The notes beneath the pieces are model-generated. The model was given only the letters and a program-made list of their open reading frames with translations. It did no database searches and was not told where the DNA came from. From Anaerolineales bacterium (GTDB lineage: Bacteria; Chloroflexota; Anaerolineae; Anaerolineales; UBA4823), in contig JAOAHK010000183.1 of assembly GCA_026415275.1 (NCBI GenBank), positions 1 to 5,840 of the forward strand: a DNA stretch of 5,840 nt, written 5' to 3'. The position numbers were made by a program, and so were the translations under genes. Position 1 is the stretch's first letter. Every line of letters begins with the position of its first letter. This document shows, in pieces, positions 1 through 5,632 of the stretch.

Positions 1-288
1 ATCCAAGACACTTCCTCCACCAATACCCACAATCACTTCAACCTGATTTTTTGCCCCATACACAACGGCTTCTTTGATCAACGCAACTGTCGGCTCTCCC
101 GAGACTGGGAAATAATAATAAGGAGTACCCAGATGAGTAAGTTGTGTATCTAAAATGCTTCTGAAGCGCTCTGAAGGACTACCGAAAACCAACACCTTTG
201 TCCCAAAACCTCTTACAATATCTCCAAGTTTTTGAATTGATCCTTCCCCTACAACGATCTTCGTTGGTATAAAAAACTCGGCAATCAT
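1..288 (-). CDS. Iron-containing alcohol dehydrogenase, N-terminal part (runs off the left edge)
   Basis: Reading the minus strand from the ATG at 288-286 gives 96 uninterrupted codons to the window edge. The product begins MIAEFFIPTKIVVGEGSIQK, matching the usual opening of the iron-dependent alcohol dehydrogenase family (F-x-x-P-T-K-I-x-x-G-x-G-x-x-x-x-L). It continues as an alternating strand/helix Rossmann-like domain, with KVLVFG at about residues 31-36, and reaches the family's dinucleotide-binding motif GGGSVLD at residues 90-96. Members are cytoplasmic NAD(P)-dependent oxidoreductases of about 370-400 residues acting on alcohols, aldehydes or polyols. The iron-binding Asp/His residues lie in the missing C-terminal half, so the substrate cannot be called; glycerol, propanediol, lactaldehyde and maleylacetate relatives share this fold. 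The start is supported by a GAGGG ribosome binding site 10 nt upstream. The gene is divergent from the LCP gene across a 93-bp spacer. Confidence 0.88.
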   Translation of the reverse strand, partial: MIAEFFIPTKIVVGEGSIQKLGDIVRGFGTKVLVFGSPSERFRSILDTQLTHLGTPYYYFPVSGEPTVALIKEAVVYGAKNQVEVIVGIGGGSVLD

Positions 289-298
289 TTTTATTTAG

Positions 299-303
299 CC
301 CTC
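299..303 (-). promoter_or_regulatory. Shine-Dalgarno site of the alcohol dehydrogenase gene
   Basis: The minus strand reads GAGGG here, followed by a 10-nt A/T-rich spacer and then the ATG at 288. It fixes the start of the leftward gene; the spacing is at the long end of normal. Confidence 0.55.
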
Positions 304-344
304 AAAAGTAAAAGTTTGTTGTATGATTAAGTACTGTTTGCAAA

Positions 345-373
345 TCAACATATCTATCAACGAAGATTATAAC
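345..373 (+). promoter_or_regulatory. Candidate sigma70-type promoter very close to the LCP start codon
   Basis: TCAACA (345-350, 4 of 6 matches to TTGACA) is followed by a 17-bp spacer and TATAAC (368-373, 5 of 6 matches to TATAAT). A start point about 7 nt downstream would fall at about 380-381, immediately before the ATG at 382, so the transcript would have almost no leader. That fits the absence of a Shine-Dalgarno sequence at this gene. The minus strand also reads TATAAT over 366-371, so the same A/T core might serve the divergent dehydrogenase, although no good -35 is visible in that direction. ATCAAC occurs twice (344-349 and 356-361), 12 bp apart. This is a prediction by eye. Confidence 0.4.
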
Positions 374-381
374 TGATTGAA

Positions 382-1293
382 ATGAACAAAACTTCACTCA
401 AACAATATCAAACAGCAATTCAATCTCACAGCAATCCGAAACTGAGACCGGCAAAACGCCGCGCCTCGAGTCTGCTCACCTGCGGCACACTGATCTTCCT
501 GAGCCTTTGCTGCCTATCGCTCTTCGCCATATATGGGTTTGTACCGATCAAAACAACGATATTATTTCTAGGGATTGACTATGCACCGCATAAAAGTTTT
601 GTAGGCCGGAGCGACACGATTGTACTTGTTCACTTCAACACCTTGAGACCCTATGTTGGAATCCTTTCCATACCAAGGGACTTGTGGGTACCGATACCAG
701 GATACGGTGAAAACCGAATCAATACAGCTCACTTCTTTGCCGAAAGCCAGCAAAGCGGGAGTGGACCGACCTTAACTAGCCAGACTATCAAGGAAAATTT
801 TGGGGTTGAGCCAGATTATTATGTGCGCATCCGTTTTGATGGTGTGAGAGAGATCGTCAACGCTATGGGTGGAGTAACCTTACGATTAGATAAACCTACT
901 GCTGGCTATCAACCAGGAACCTATATCCTATCAGGAGAAAAGGCGCTTGGCTTCGCTCGCCGCCGCCAAGGATCAGACGATTTCTTTCGCATGGAGCAGG
1001 GGCAAATCCTAATCAAGTCAATCCTGTTGGATCTCCTTCGGCCGGCTAAATGGATTAAAATCCCTTCAGTCCTGATCACGGCTTCTCGTGTCGTGGAAAC
1101 TAATCTTCCCATCTGGCAACTTCCCCGATTAGGTTTCCTGATCCTGAGAGTTGGTATCGATAACATCGATTCGCGTATCATTGACAGAACAATGGCAACT
1201 CCTTATACGACCGATCAAGGCGCAAGTGTACTATTACCCCAATGGGATAAAATCAATCCCCTTATTGACGAAATTTTTCACAAAGCCTACTAA
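382..1293 (+). CDS. LytR-CpsA-Psr (LCP) family membrane protein, cell-wall polymer ligase
   Basis: This 303-residue protein has a basic cytoplasmic N-terminus (about 1-28), one membrane segment (about 30-54) and an extracellular LCP domain from about 58 to 220. Family motifs are clear: GRSDT at 75-79, SIPRD at 96-100 (Arg99, Asp100), GGV at 163-165, and the signature FARRRQGSDDFFRMEQGQ at 191-208, which carries the arginines that hold the pyrophosphate of the polyprenyl donor. LCP proteins move glycopolymers from polyprenyl-pyrophosphate carriers onto peptidoglycan or other envelope acceptors; the polymer used here cannot be told. The length is normal for a single-domain member without a C-terminal LytR_C domain. 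The ATG at 382 is the first possible start, because an in-frame TAA lies at 370-372; no Shine-Dalgarno is visible. It leads the cluster with smpB, 10 nt downstream. Confidence 0.9.
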   Translation: MNKTSLKQYQTAIQSHSNPKLRPAKRRASSLLTCGTLIFLSLCCLSLFAIYGFVPIKTTILFLGIDYAPHKSFVGRSDTIVLVHFNTLRPYVGILSIPRDLWVPIPGYGENRINTAHFFAESQQSGSGPTLTSQTIKENFGVEPDYYVRIRFDGVREIVNAMGGVTLRLDKPTAGYQPGTYILSGEKALGFARRRQGSDDFFRMEQGQILIKSILLDLLRPAKWIKIPSVLITASRVVETNLPIWQLPRLGFLILRVGIDNIDSRIIDRTMATPYTTDQGASVLLPQWDKINPLIDEIFHKAY

Positions 1294-1304
1294 AATTAAT
1301 TTTA
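1291..1304. repeat. 14-bp perfect A/T palindrome across the LCP stop and smpB start
   Basis: TAAAATTAATTTTA is identical to its reverse complement. It covers the LCP stop codon, the whole 10-nt spacer and the A of the smpB ATG. There is no loop, so it is a weak RNA hairpin at best; it could be a DNA-binding site or simple A/T bias. No Shine-Dalgarno is present, so smpB is probably translated by coupling to the LCP gene. Confidence 0.4.
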
Positions 1305-1753
1305 TGAGCATCAAGGTTGTCGCAAGAAACCGCAAAGCCAATTTTGAATATTTCCTGCTCGATCGCTTTGAAGCCGGCATTGAACTGCGCGGCAGTGAGA
1401 TAAAATCGGTGCGCAATGGACAGATTTCGATCAACGAGGCATACGTCGAAACAGATGGGACCGAAGCCTGGTTGGTCGAGTGCCATATAGCCCCCTACGA
1501 GCGAGCCAGTCACTTTCAACATGACCCGAAGAGAAAGAAGAGATTGCTCTTACACAAACGGGAAATTCGAGAACTCTGGAATGAGAGCCGTAAAAAAGGG
1601 GTGACGATTATCCCAGTATCCGTTTATCTCAAAGATGGGCTCGCAAAAGTCGAAATCGCTCTTGCCAAAGGGAAAAAACTTTATGATAAACGTCAAGCCA
1701 TAGCGAAGAGGGATGCTCAAAGAGAGATAGAAAGACAAGAAAGAATCCGATGA
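1304..1753 (+). CDS. smpB: SsrA-binding protein SmpB
   Basis: SmpB binds tmRNA (SsrA) and delivers it to ribosomes stalled on broken mRNAs, where the nascent chain is tagged for degradation. The 149-residue product has the full set of family landmarks: NRKANFEYFL near the start (residues 9-18), GIELRGSEIKSVR (about 24-36), the conserved HDPKRKKRLLLHK segment (about 72-84), GKKLYDKRQ (about 123-131), and a highly basic C-terminal tail (about 132-149) of the kind that enters the mRNA channel and decoding centre. The reading frame is open back to 1151 inside the LCP gene, but the ATG at 1304 gives the family's standard N-terminus and length (usually about 150-160), so the longer form is rejected. 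It lies 10 nt after the LCP gene and overlaps the next gene by ATGA. The partner ssrA gene is not in the window. Confidence 0.97.
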   Translation: MSIKVVARNRKANFEYFLLDRFEAGIELRGSEIKSVRNGQISINEAYVETDGTEAWLVECHIAPYERASHFQHDPKRKKRLLLHKREIRELWNESRKKGVTIIPVSVYLKDGLAKVEIALAKGKKLYDKRQAIAKRDAQREIERQERIR

Positions 1754-2541
1754 ACTTTCAGGCATATAACATTTTTTCCGTCAATCAACTGCCCTATGCA
1801 GAAAAACGAGCTATCTATACCCGACTGATCCCTAAAGAGCTCCTTGATCGGTTCAATCTGTCGGAAAATTTATATGACGCGCAAGGGAATGATTTAGTCA
1901 AGTTAGTGTGTCCTTCAGGCTCCAGCACAGCCGAGATGGAAGTTCGACATCGCGCAGATTTTATCGATCCAATTCTTTACGGGCATATCACGGATACTAC
2001 GAATGGACAAATTCATGTCCTGCTCTATACCTTGCTTGACCCCGATTCACCCCGCTTTGACGTCGATCGACTACCCAATGGTACAAAAACAGTGTTTGGA
2101 ATTAAGTGTCGCAATCTTGAAGCAGAAGAAGCTGCAATGGAATATGGACTAGCGCCAGGGCAAATTCGCAGGGGACTCCGCCTTCTCGGTGCTGCAATTC
2201 AAGGGTTCGAGAAATTCGTTGCAAGCTTAGGTCAGGACATCTATTTTGCGGAGCCATTGTTCTATCATAATGCTGTGATTTTTGAAAGATACGGATTTAA
2301 TTACGCCAAAGGTCGCCGGCTCATGGAAAGAATACAGCAAGGTTTTTCCCCCGGTGGTGACCTGCTCGCTAAACTGGATAATTCTACACCTTTTCGCCGT
2401 CCTGAAGCAGCCCAAAGTATTCGCCTGCGTTCCTGGGCGATTCATGATGGCATCCTCGGAGAGCCATTTAACAACGTGACGATGTATAAATATGTGGGCA
2501 AATCGGCTGGCATTAACACCTGCGGAGAATGCAGTTGGTAA
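1750..2541 (+). CDS. Uncharacterised 263-residue protein, possibly with a degenerate GNAT-like C-terminal half
   Basis: I do not recognise a characterised family. The ATG overlaps the smpB stop as ATGA, which indicates translational coupling and membership of the LCP-smpB cluster. No signal peptide or membrane segment is visible, so the protein should be cytoplasmic. The N-terminal half (about 1-125) is mixed alpha/beta with several hydrophobic strands, such as IHVLLYTLLD at about 88-97. From about 135 a long helix is followed by AEPLFYHNAVIFERYGFNYA (about 167-186), whose N-x-x-x-(F/Y)-E-R-x-G-F pattern resembles the last helix and strand of GNAT N-acetyltransferases. No typical acetyl-CoA loop (Q/R-x-x-G-x-G/A) was found in the expected place upstream, so the GNAT link is only inference. 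The segment FRRPEAAQSIRLRSWAIHDG (215-234) looks conserved, and the C-terminus carries a short CGEC pair (Cys258, Cys261), a possible metal or redox site. Confidence 0.85.
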   Translation: MNFQAYNIFSVNQLPYAEKRAIYTRLIPKELLDRFNLSENLYDAQGNDLVKLVCPSGSSTAEMEVRHRADFIDPILYGHITDTTNGQIHVLLYTLLDPDSPRFDVDRLPNGTKTVFGIKCRNLEAEEAAMEYGLAPGQIRRGLRLLGAAIQGFEKFVASLGQDIYFAEPLFYHNAVIFERYGFNYAKGRRLMERIQQGFSPGGDLLAKLDNSTPFRRPEAAQSIRLRSWAIHDGILGEPFNNVTMYKYVGKSAGINTCGECSW

Positions 2542-2550
2542 CTGAGCAGA

Positions 2551-3162
2551 TTAGCGGCCTCGAAGCAGACTGATCAATGCCCCAAATAACCCAATAATCC
2601 CCAAACCTAAAATAGCTAACCCCATGGGGAAACCTGGTCGTTCCCTAGATGGTAGGGAAAATGTAGGATAGATAATGGGTTGCGGTGGTGTGAATGTCGG
2701 CAGCCGTGTGGGAGGAATCTCAATTAAGTATTGGGCAGCAAGTGTCGGATTGACCGTTGGAGTGGTTTTCGGCGTCGGTGTTGGGGGGGGTTCTACCAAT
2801 GGGAGTGAACCCTCAACGGTAACTAATGGCGCATAAACCCAAGCTGTGCCTCCAGGAACTCCGGGATAGACAATCTTAATCCAATTCCCCCCCACTGTCC
2901 TACCTAATGCTGACACACGTTGACCAGCAATTAAGACTCCAACAATTGGATATTCCGTATCAGGGCCTGCCCGCACATTAATTTGCTCTTGATCCATCGT
3001 TACGACGATTGTAGCAACACTGGGAGAACTTGTTACTGTCGGAATTGCGACCGTCGGAATTTGAGCACTGTCATGGGCATAAGTAGGAAAAAGCCACCCC
3101 GAAACTCCGAAGTAGAGCATTATCGAACCAACAATTAAGAACAGAAAGAGGTTTTTTTTCAA
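2551..3162 (-). CDS. Exported SH3b-domain protein with Thr/Pro-rich stalk and C-terminal membrane anchor
   Basis: The 203-residue product has a signal peptide or N-terminal anchor (about 1-29, MKKNLFLFLIVGSIML), a short Thr/Pro/Val-rich spacer containing a duplicated IPTV (35-38 and 40-43), one bacterial SH3 domain (about 52-118; INVRAGPDTEYPIVGVLIAG, then GGNWIKI and AWVYAPLV), a Pro/Thr stalk (about 123-178, including PPPTPTPKTTPT) and a C-terminal hydrophobic helix (179-200) ending RGR. SH3b domains bind cell-wall peptides or glycans, so an envelope role outside the membrane is likely; no catalytic domain is present. The start is TTG (3162-3160), supported by GGAG 10 nt upstream. The coding strand has three homopolymers: A8 right after the start codon, C8 in the stalk and G7 in the SH3 domain. 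The gene converges on the smpB cluster with a 9-nt gap and diverges from the zinc-ribbon gene. Confidence 0.85.
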   Translation of the reverse strand: MKKNLFLFLIVGSIMLYFGVSGWLFPTYAHDSAQIPTVAIPTVTSSPSVATIVVTMDQEQINVRAGPDTEYPIVGVLIAGQRVSALGRTVGGNWIKIVYPGVPGGTAWVYAPLVTVEGSLPLVEPPPTPTPKTTPTVNPTLAAQYLIEIPPTRLPTFTPPQPIIYPTFSLPSRERPGFPMGLAILGLGIIGLFGALISLLRGR

Positions 3163-3172
3163 TTTATCAAGA

Positions 3173-3176
3173 CTCC
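3173..3176 (-). promoter_or_regulatory. Shine-Dalgarno site that decides the TTG start of the SH3b gene
   Basis: The minus strand reads GGAG here, 10 nt before the TTG at 3162. No in-frame ATG gives a complete signal peptide, so the TTG start with this site is the best choice. Confidence 0.55.
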
Positions 3177-3236
3177 ATTTGGAAATGATTAATCTTATCC
3201 AAGTGAATAAATTAAACTGTAAGCTTTGGTTTCTAA

Positions 3237-3244
3237 ATTATAAT
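3237..3244. promoter_or_regulatory. Symmetric -10 element (ATTATAAT) in the SH3b / zinc-ribbon divergent spacer
   Basis: TATAAT is perfect on the plus strand at 3239-3244 and perfect on the minus strand at 3242-3237, so one 8-bp palindrome offers a consensus -10 box in both directions. Predicted start points (about 7 nt away) are near 3251 for the zinc-ribbon gene and near 3230 for the SH3b gene, giving leaders of roughly 42 and 68 nt. No good -35 hexamer was found at 16-18 bp on either side, which keeps confidence modest. The surrounding 130-bp spacer is strongly A/T-rich and holds no other gene. Confidence 0.4.
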
Positions 3245-3292
3245 CAACCTAAGGTGTTTCTCCATAAGAACCGTATGTCAGACTAACCAAGT

Positions 3293-3883
3293 ATGGAAAC
3301 GAAATACTATTATGGTCGGATAACTCCGAGGCAAATAGCCCAAGCATTAAGCATGGCCTTCAACCGGGGTTCGTTGCGGACACAAATTCTCGGCTCCGAT
3401 GACCACCTAATGGTTCAAATTACCACTATGCCTAATCCATCAGCGGGGGGACATACAGCCATTGGGGTCCGAATTGACGTCATTGAAGATGGCGTTGCCA
3501 TCAGTATTGGACAACAGGAATGGTTAGGTATCGCTGCTAGTTTGGGAAAAACCGCATTGTTAGCTTGGAAAAACCCTCTTTCTTTGTTGGGAAGGCTAGA
3601 TGATCTTGCTCAGGATTTGGAAAACATCCAGCTTGTAAATAAAATTTGGGATACGATTGAAGATGTTGTGAAAAAAGCAGATGCTTCGTTTGAACTAAGT
3701 GAGCGATTGCGGCGCATTCTATGTCCCTATTGTCGCACAGCAAATCCTACTGGAGAACCTCACTGTATAGCTTGTGGTGCACCCCTCGGTGCTGTCCAAC
3801 CCCATACTTGCCAAAACTGTGGCTTTGTTGTGACTAACGAAACCATTTGCCCGAATTGTAAGCAGCCCCTCCCCGAACAATAA
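3293..3883 (+). CDS. Double zinc-ribbon protein with uncharacterised N-terminal domain
   Basis: This 196-residue cytoplasmic protein has no signal peptide. Residues 1 to about 140 form an uncharacterised domain: a helix (TPRQIAQALSMAFNR), beta strands around HLMVQITTM and GVRIDVIEDGVAISIG, a hydrophobic glycine-containing stretch (EWLGIAASLGKTALLAW, about 76-92) and an amphipathic helical region with LDDLAQDLENIQLVNKIWDT. The C-terminus carries two Cys4 zinc ribbons: Cys144/147 with Cys158/161, and Cys173/176 with Cys186/189, in C-P-Y-C...C-I-A-C and C-Q-N-C...C-P-N-C pattern. Such ribbon pairs usually mediate protein or nucleic-acid contacts. From memory, similar proteins recur in Chloroflexota without an assigned function. 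The ATG at 3293 is preceded by an in-frame TAA at 3284-3286; no Shine-Dalgarno is visible. It is divergent from the SH3b gene and convergent with zwf across a 36-nt gap. Confidence 0.88.
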   Translation: METKYYYGRITPRQIAQALSMAFNRGSLRTQILGSDDHLMVQITTMPNPSAGGHTAIGVRIDVIEDGVAISIGQQEWLGIAASLGKTALLAWKNPLSLLGRLDDLAQDLENIQLVNKIWDTIEDVVKKADASFELSERLRRILCPYCRTANPTGEPHCIACGAPLGAVQPHTCQNCGFVVTNETICPNCKQPLPEQ

Positions 3884-3919
3884 TAATATTGCTCACCTGA
3901 GGATATATTCGTCCTTGGA

Positions 3920-5383
3920 TTAAGGATTTCGCCACTTTCGACCATCGCGTTGGATAAAGTCATCCACTCCGCTCGGTCCCCACGTGCCTGCCTCATAAAC
4001 AGGTAAATTCTTGACACCCGCTTGCTCCCAGGCTTCTAAGATATCTGTTGTAAATCTCCATGCTGCCTTTACTTCATCTGCGCGGGTGAACAGGGTAGCG
4101 TCTCCCATCATCACATCCAAAAGCAACCGTTCGTATGCTTCAGGTGGTTCGGTCCCAAATGTCGAAACATAATCAAAAGACATATCGACTGGAGCTATTT
4201 GATTTATTGGGCCTGGCGCTTTGGCACCAAATGTGAGGGTAATTCCTTCATCGGGCTGGATACACAAAATCAACTGATTTGGCGCATCCCCTGCCATATT
4301 GCGCCAGCCGAACAAGGATAGCGGAACTTGTTTATACTGAATGACAATTTCGGTAACACTTTTGGGCAATCTTTTGCCAGAGCGAATATAAAATGGGACA
4401 CCAGCCCAACGCCAATTGTCGATATAAAGACGCATAGCTAGGAAGGTCTCTGTTGTTGAGTCCAGGGCAACACCTTTCTCGTCTTTATAGCCTACAACGC
4501 GTTTTCCGTCAATTAGTCCCGAAACATATTGACCTCGGAAGGTATTATGCAAGGCTTCCTCGCCCTTATAGGGTCGCAGAGCCTGGAGCACTTTGATTTT
4601 CTCATCTCTAACTGCATCTGCAGTAAAAGCAACCGGCGCTTCCATTGCTGTTAGGGTTAACAATTGCAAAAGATGATTTTGAAAGATGTCTCGAATAACC
4701 CCTGCTTGTTCATAGTATCCAGCGCGATTTCCCACACCATTGGTTTCGGCCATCAAGATTTGCACATGATCGACATAGCGGCGATTCCAAAGAGGTTCAA
4801 AAATTCCATTGGCAAAGCGAAAGACAAGGATGTTTTGTACAGTCTCTTTTCCCAAGTAATGATCAATGCGAAAAATTTGATCCTCGCTAAAAACTTCATG
4901 AACTTTTTTATCGAGGGCTAATGCAGATGACAGGTCCCTTCCATAGGGTTTTTCAATGACTACCCGGACCCAACCAGCAAAATCTTGATTCAGCTTCGCA
5001 ATCTTGATCCCTTGTAAAATGTCCAGATAAGAATCGGGTGGAGCAGCGAAATAATACAAGACATTGGCTAATTGTTTTTCCACAAGCTCGTATTTTAGAC
5101 GAGAATATCCCTCCCAATTCTGAAAATCTGATCGCAGATAAAAACAATTTTCCAAAAAAGTTGGAGTGTCTTCTCTCGTTTTGTGCTCTTCAACCGAACG
5201 AATCGATTGTTTTAACTGCTCGCGCAAAACCTCATCGCTCCAATCCCGCCGTGCAAAGCCGAAAACATAAAAAGGGTGAGGTAAGCGTTGACTCTGATTA
5301 AGATGGTAAAGAGCCGGGATCAATTTTCGCGAGGTTAAGTCCCCAGTTACCCCAAAAATCACAATGGCTGTTGAATTTTCCAT
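3920..5383 (-). CDS. zwf: Glucose-6-phosphate 1-dehydrogenase
   Basis: This enzyme oxidises glucose 6-phosphate to 6-phosphogluconolactone with NADP(+) (some members also use NAD), the first step of the oxidative pentose phosphate pathway, in the cytoplasm. Numbered from the ATG at 5383, the 487-residue product has the coenzyme-binding fingerprint FGVTGDL (10-16), EKPYG (144-148), the family signature RIDHYLGKE (172-180, with Asp174 and His175 in the substrate site), the catalytic His237 in DIFQNHLLQ, and IRSGKRL in the C-terminal domain (about 333-339). Length is normal. The frame extends 16 codons further to a TTG at 5431, but that start has no ribosome site and precedes the family's usual N-terminus. 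GAGAG lies 10 nt before the ATG at 5383. No lactonase, gnd or transaldolase gene is adjacent; it converges on the zinc-ribbon gene and diverges from the HdrC-like gene. Confidence 0.97.
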   Translation of the reverse strand: MENSTAIVIFGVTGDLTSRKLIPALYHLNQSQRLPHPFYVFGFARRDWSDEVLREQLKQSIRSVEEHKTREDTPTFLENCFYLRSDFQNWEGYSRLKYELVEKQLANVLYYFAAPPDSYLDILQGIKIAKLNQDFAGWVRVVIEKPYGRDLSSALALDKKVHEVFSEDQIFRIDHYLGKETVQNILVFRFANGIFEPLWNRRYVDHVQILMAETNGVGNRAGYYEQAGVIRDIFQNHLLQLLTLTAMEAPVAFTADAVRDEKIKVLQALRPYKGEEALHNTFRGQYVSGLIDGKRVVGYKDEKGVALDSTTETFLAMRLYIDNWRWAGVPFYIRSGKRLPKSVTEIVIQYKQVPLSLFGWRNMAGDAPNQLILCIQPDEGITLTFGAKAPGPINQIAPVDMSFDYVSTFGTEPPEAYERLLLDVMMGDATLFTRADEVKAAWRFTTDILEAWEQAGVKNLPVYEAGTWGPSGVDDFIQRDGRKWRNP

Positions 5384-5547
5384 AGCCTTAGTTCTCTCAG
5401 AGAGTGAATTTGATTTTATTATGTATGTCAAAACAGGTTTATGCTATTTGTAACTATGCAATGGGCTTATTCTTTTCTATACTTCTTAGTGCTAAATTAG
5501 CCGATTTATGTCCAATTTTATCTTAAAGTTACCACAATTACTGCGAA

Positions 5548-5560
5548 TGATCATCGATCA
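5548..5560. promoter_or_regulatory. Perfect inverted repeat TGATC-ATC-GATCA, possible operator
   Basis: Two 5-bp arms are separated by 3 bp, 73 nt upstream of the HdrC-like start codon. With one extra base on each side it resembles an FNR/CRP-type half-site pair (ATGAT-N5-ATCAA), but the spacing is one base longer than the FNR consensus (TTGAT-N4-ATCAA) and one arm has a mismatch. It could be an operator or chance. Confidence 0.25.
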
Positions 5561-5578
5561 AAAACGAACCCCATATCC

Positions 5579-5598
5579 AGCAAGACCCCAATCTTGCT
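5579..5598. promoter_or_regulatory. 7-bp stem-loop upstream of the HdrC-like gene
   Basis: AGCAAGA (5579-5585), loop CCCCAA (5586-5591) and TCTTGCT (5592-5598) form a perfect inverted repeat. It ends 22 nt before the AGGAGG ribosome site, so it lies in the probable mRNA leader. No U-tract follows, so it is not a classical terminator; it could be a leader hairpin or a dyad operator. Confidence 0.4.
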
Positions 5599-5620
5599 CA
5601 AAATCACAGAACACAATAGT

Positions 5621-5626
5621 AGGAGG
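5621..5626 (+). promoter_or_regulatory. Strong Shine-Dalgarno AGGAGG that sets a TTG start
   Basis: The perfect AGGAGG is followed by a 6-nt spacer and TTG at 5633-5635. It is the strongest ribosome site in the window and the reason for choosing TTG; the first in-frame ATG is 50 codons further on, after the iron-sulfur motif. Confidence 0.75.
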
Positions 5627-5632
5627 TGCTCA

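Noticed and set aside
1151..1303. A 51-codon N-terminal extension of SmpB inside the LCP gene
   Set aside because: SmpB proteins start just before the NRKA motif, the ATG at 1304 gives normal length, and the extension is the LCP gene read in another frame.
3038..3061. Tandem GTCGGAATT repeat (period 15 bp, two copies)
   Set aside because: It is just the duplicated IPTV coding unit in the low-complexity spacer of the SH3b protein, not an independent element.
3885..3909. AATAT...CTCACCTGAG...ATATT dyad between the zinc-ribbon gene and zwf, as a two-way terminator
   Set aside because: The stem is interrupted, A/T-rich and leaves a 2-nt inner loop unless a pair is opened; there is no T-tract. 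Suggestive position but too weak to call.
3912..3926. TCCTT-GGATT-AAGGA hairpin at the zwf stop codon
   Set aside because: Only 5 bp, overlaps the stop codon, and no T-run follows in either direction.
4664..5301. Small plus-strand open frames opposite zwf
   Set aside because: They are shadows of the well-supported zwf gene, with no family resemblance or ribosome sites.
5384..5431. A 16-residue N-terminal extension of G6PDH from TTG at 5431
   Set aside because: No ribosome site precedes it, and the family starts close to the FGVTGDL fingerprint; the ATG at 5383 fits better.
5426..5431. TTGACA on the minus strand as the -35 box of zwf
   Set aside because: No -10-like hexamer lies 16-18 bp downstream (TTCACT or similar is found there), so no promoter is called.
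5478..5483. TATACT as the -10 box of the HdrC-like gene
   Set aside because: The only -35-like hexamer (TTGTAA, 5448-5453) is 24 bp away, too far for a normal promoter.
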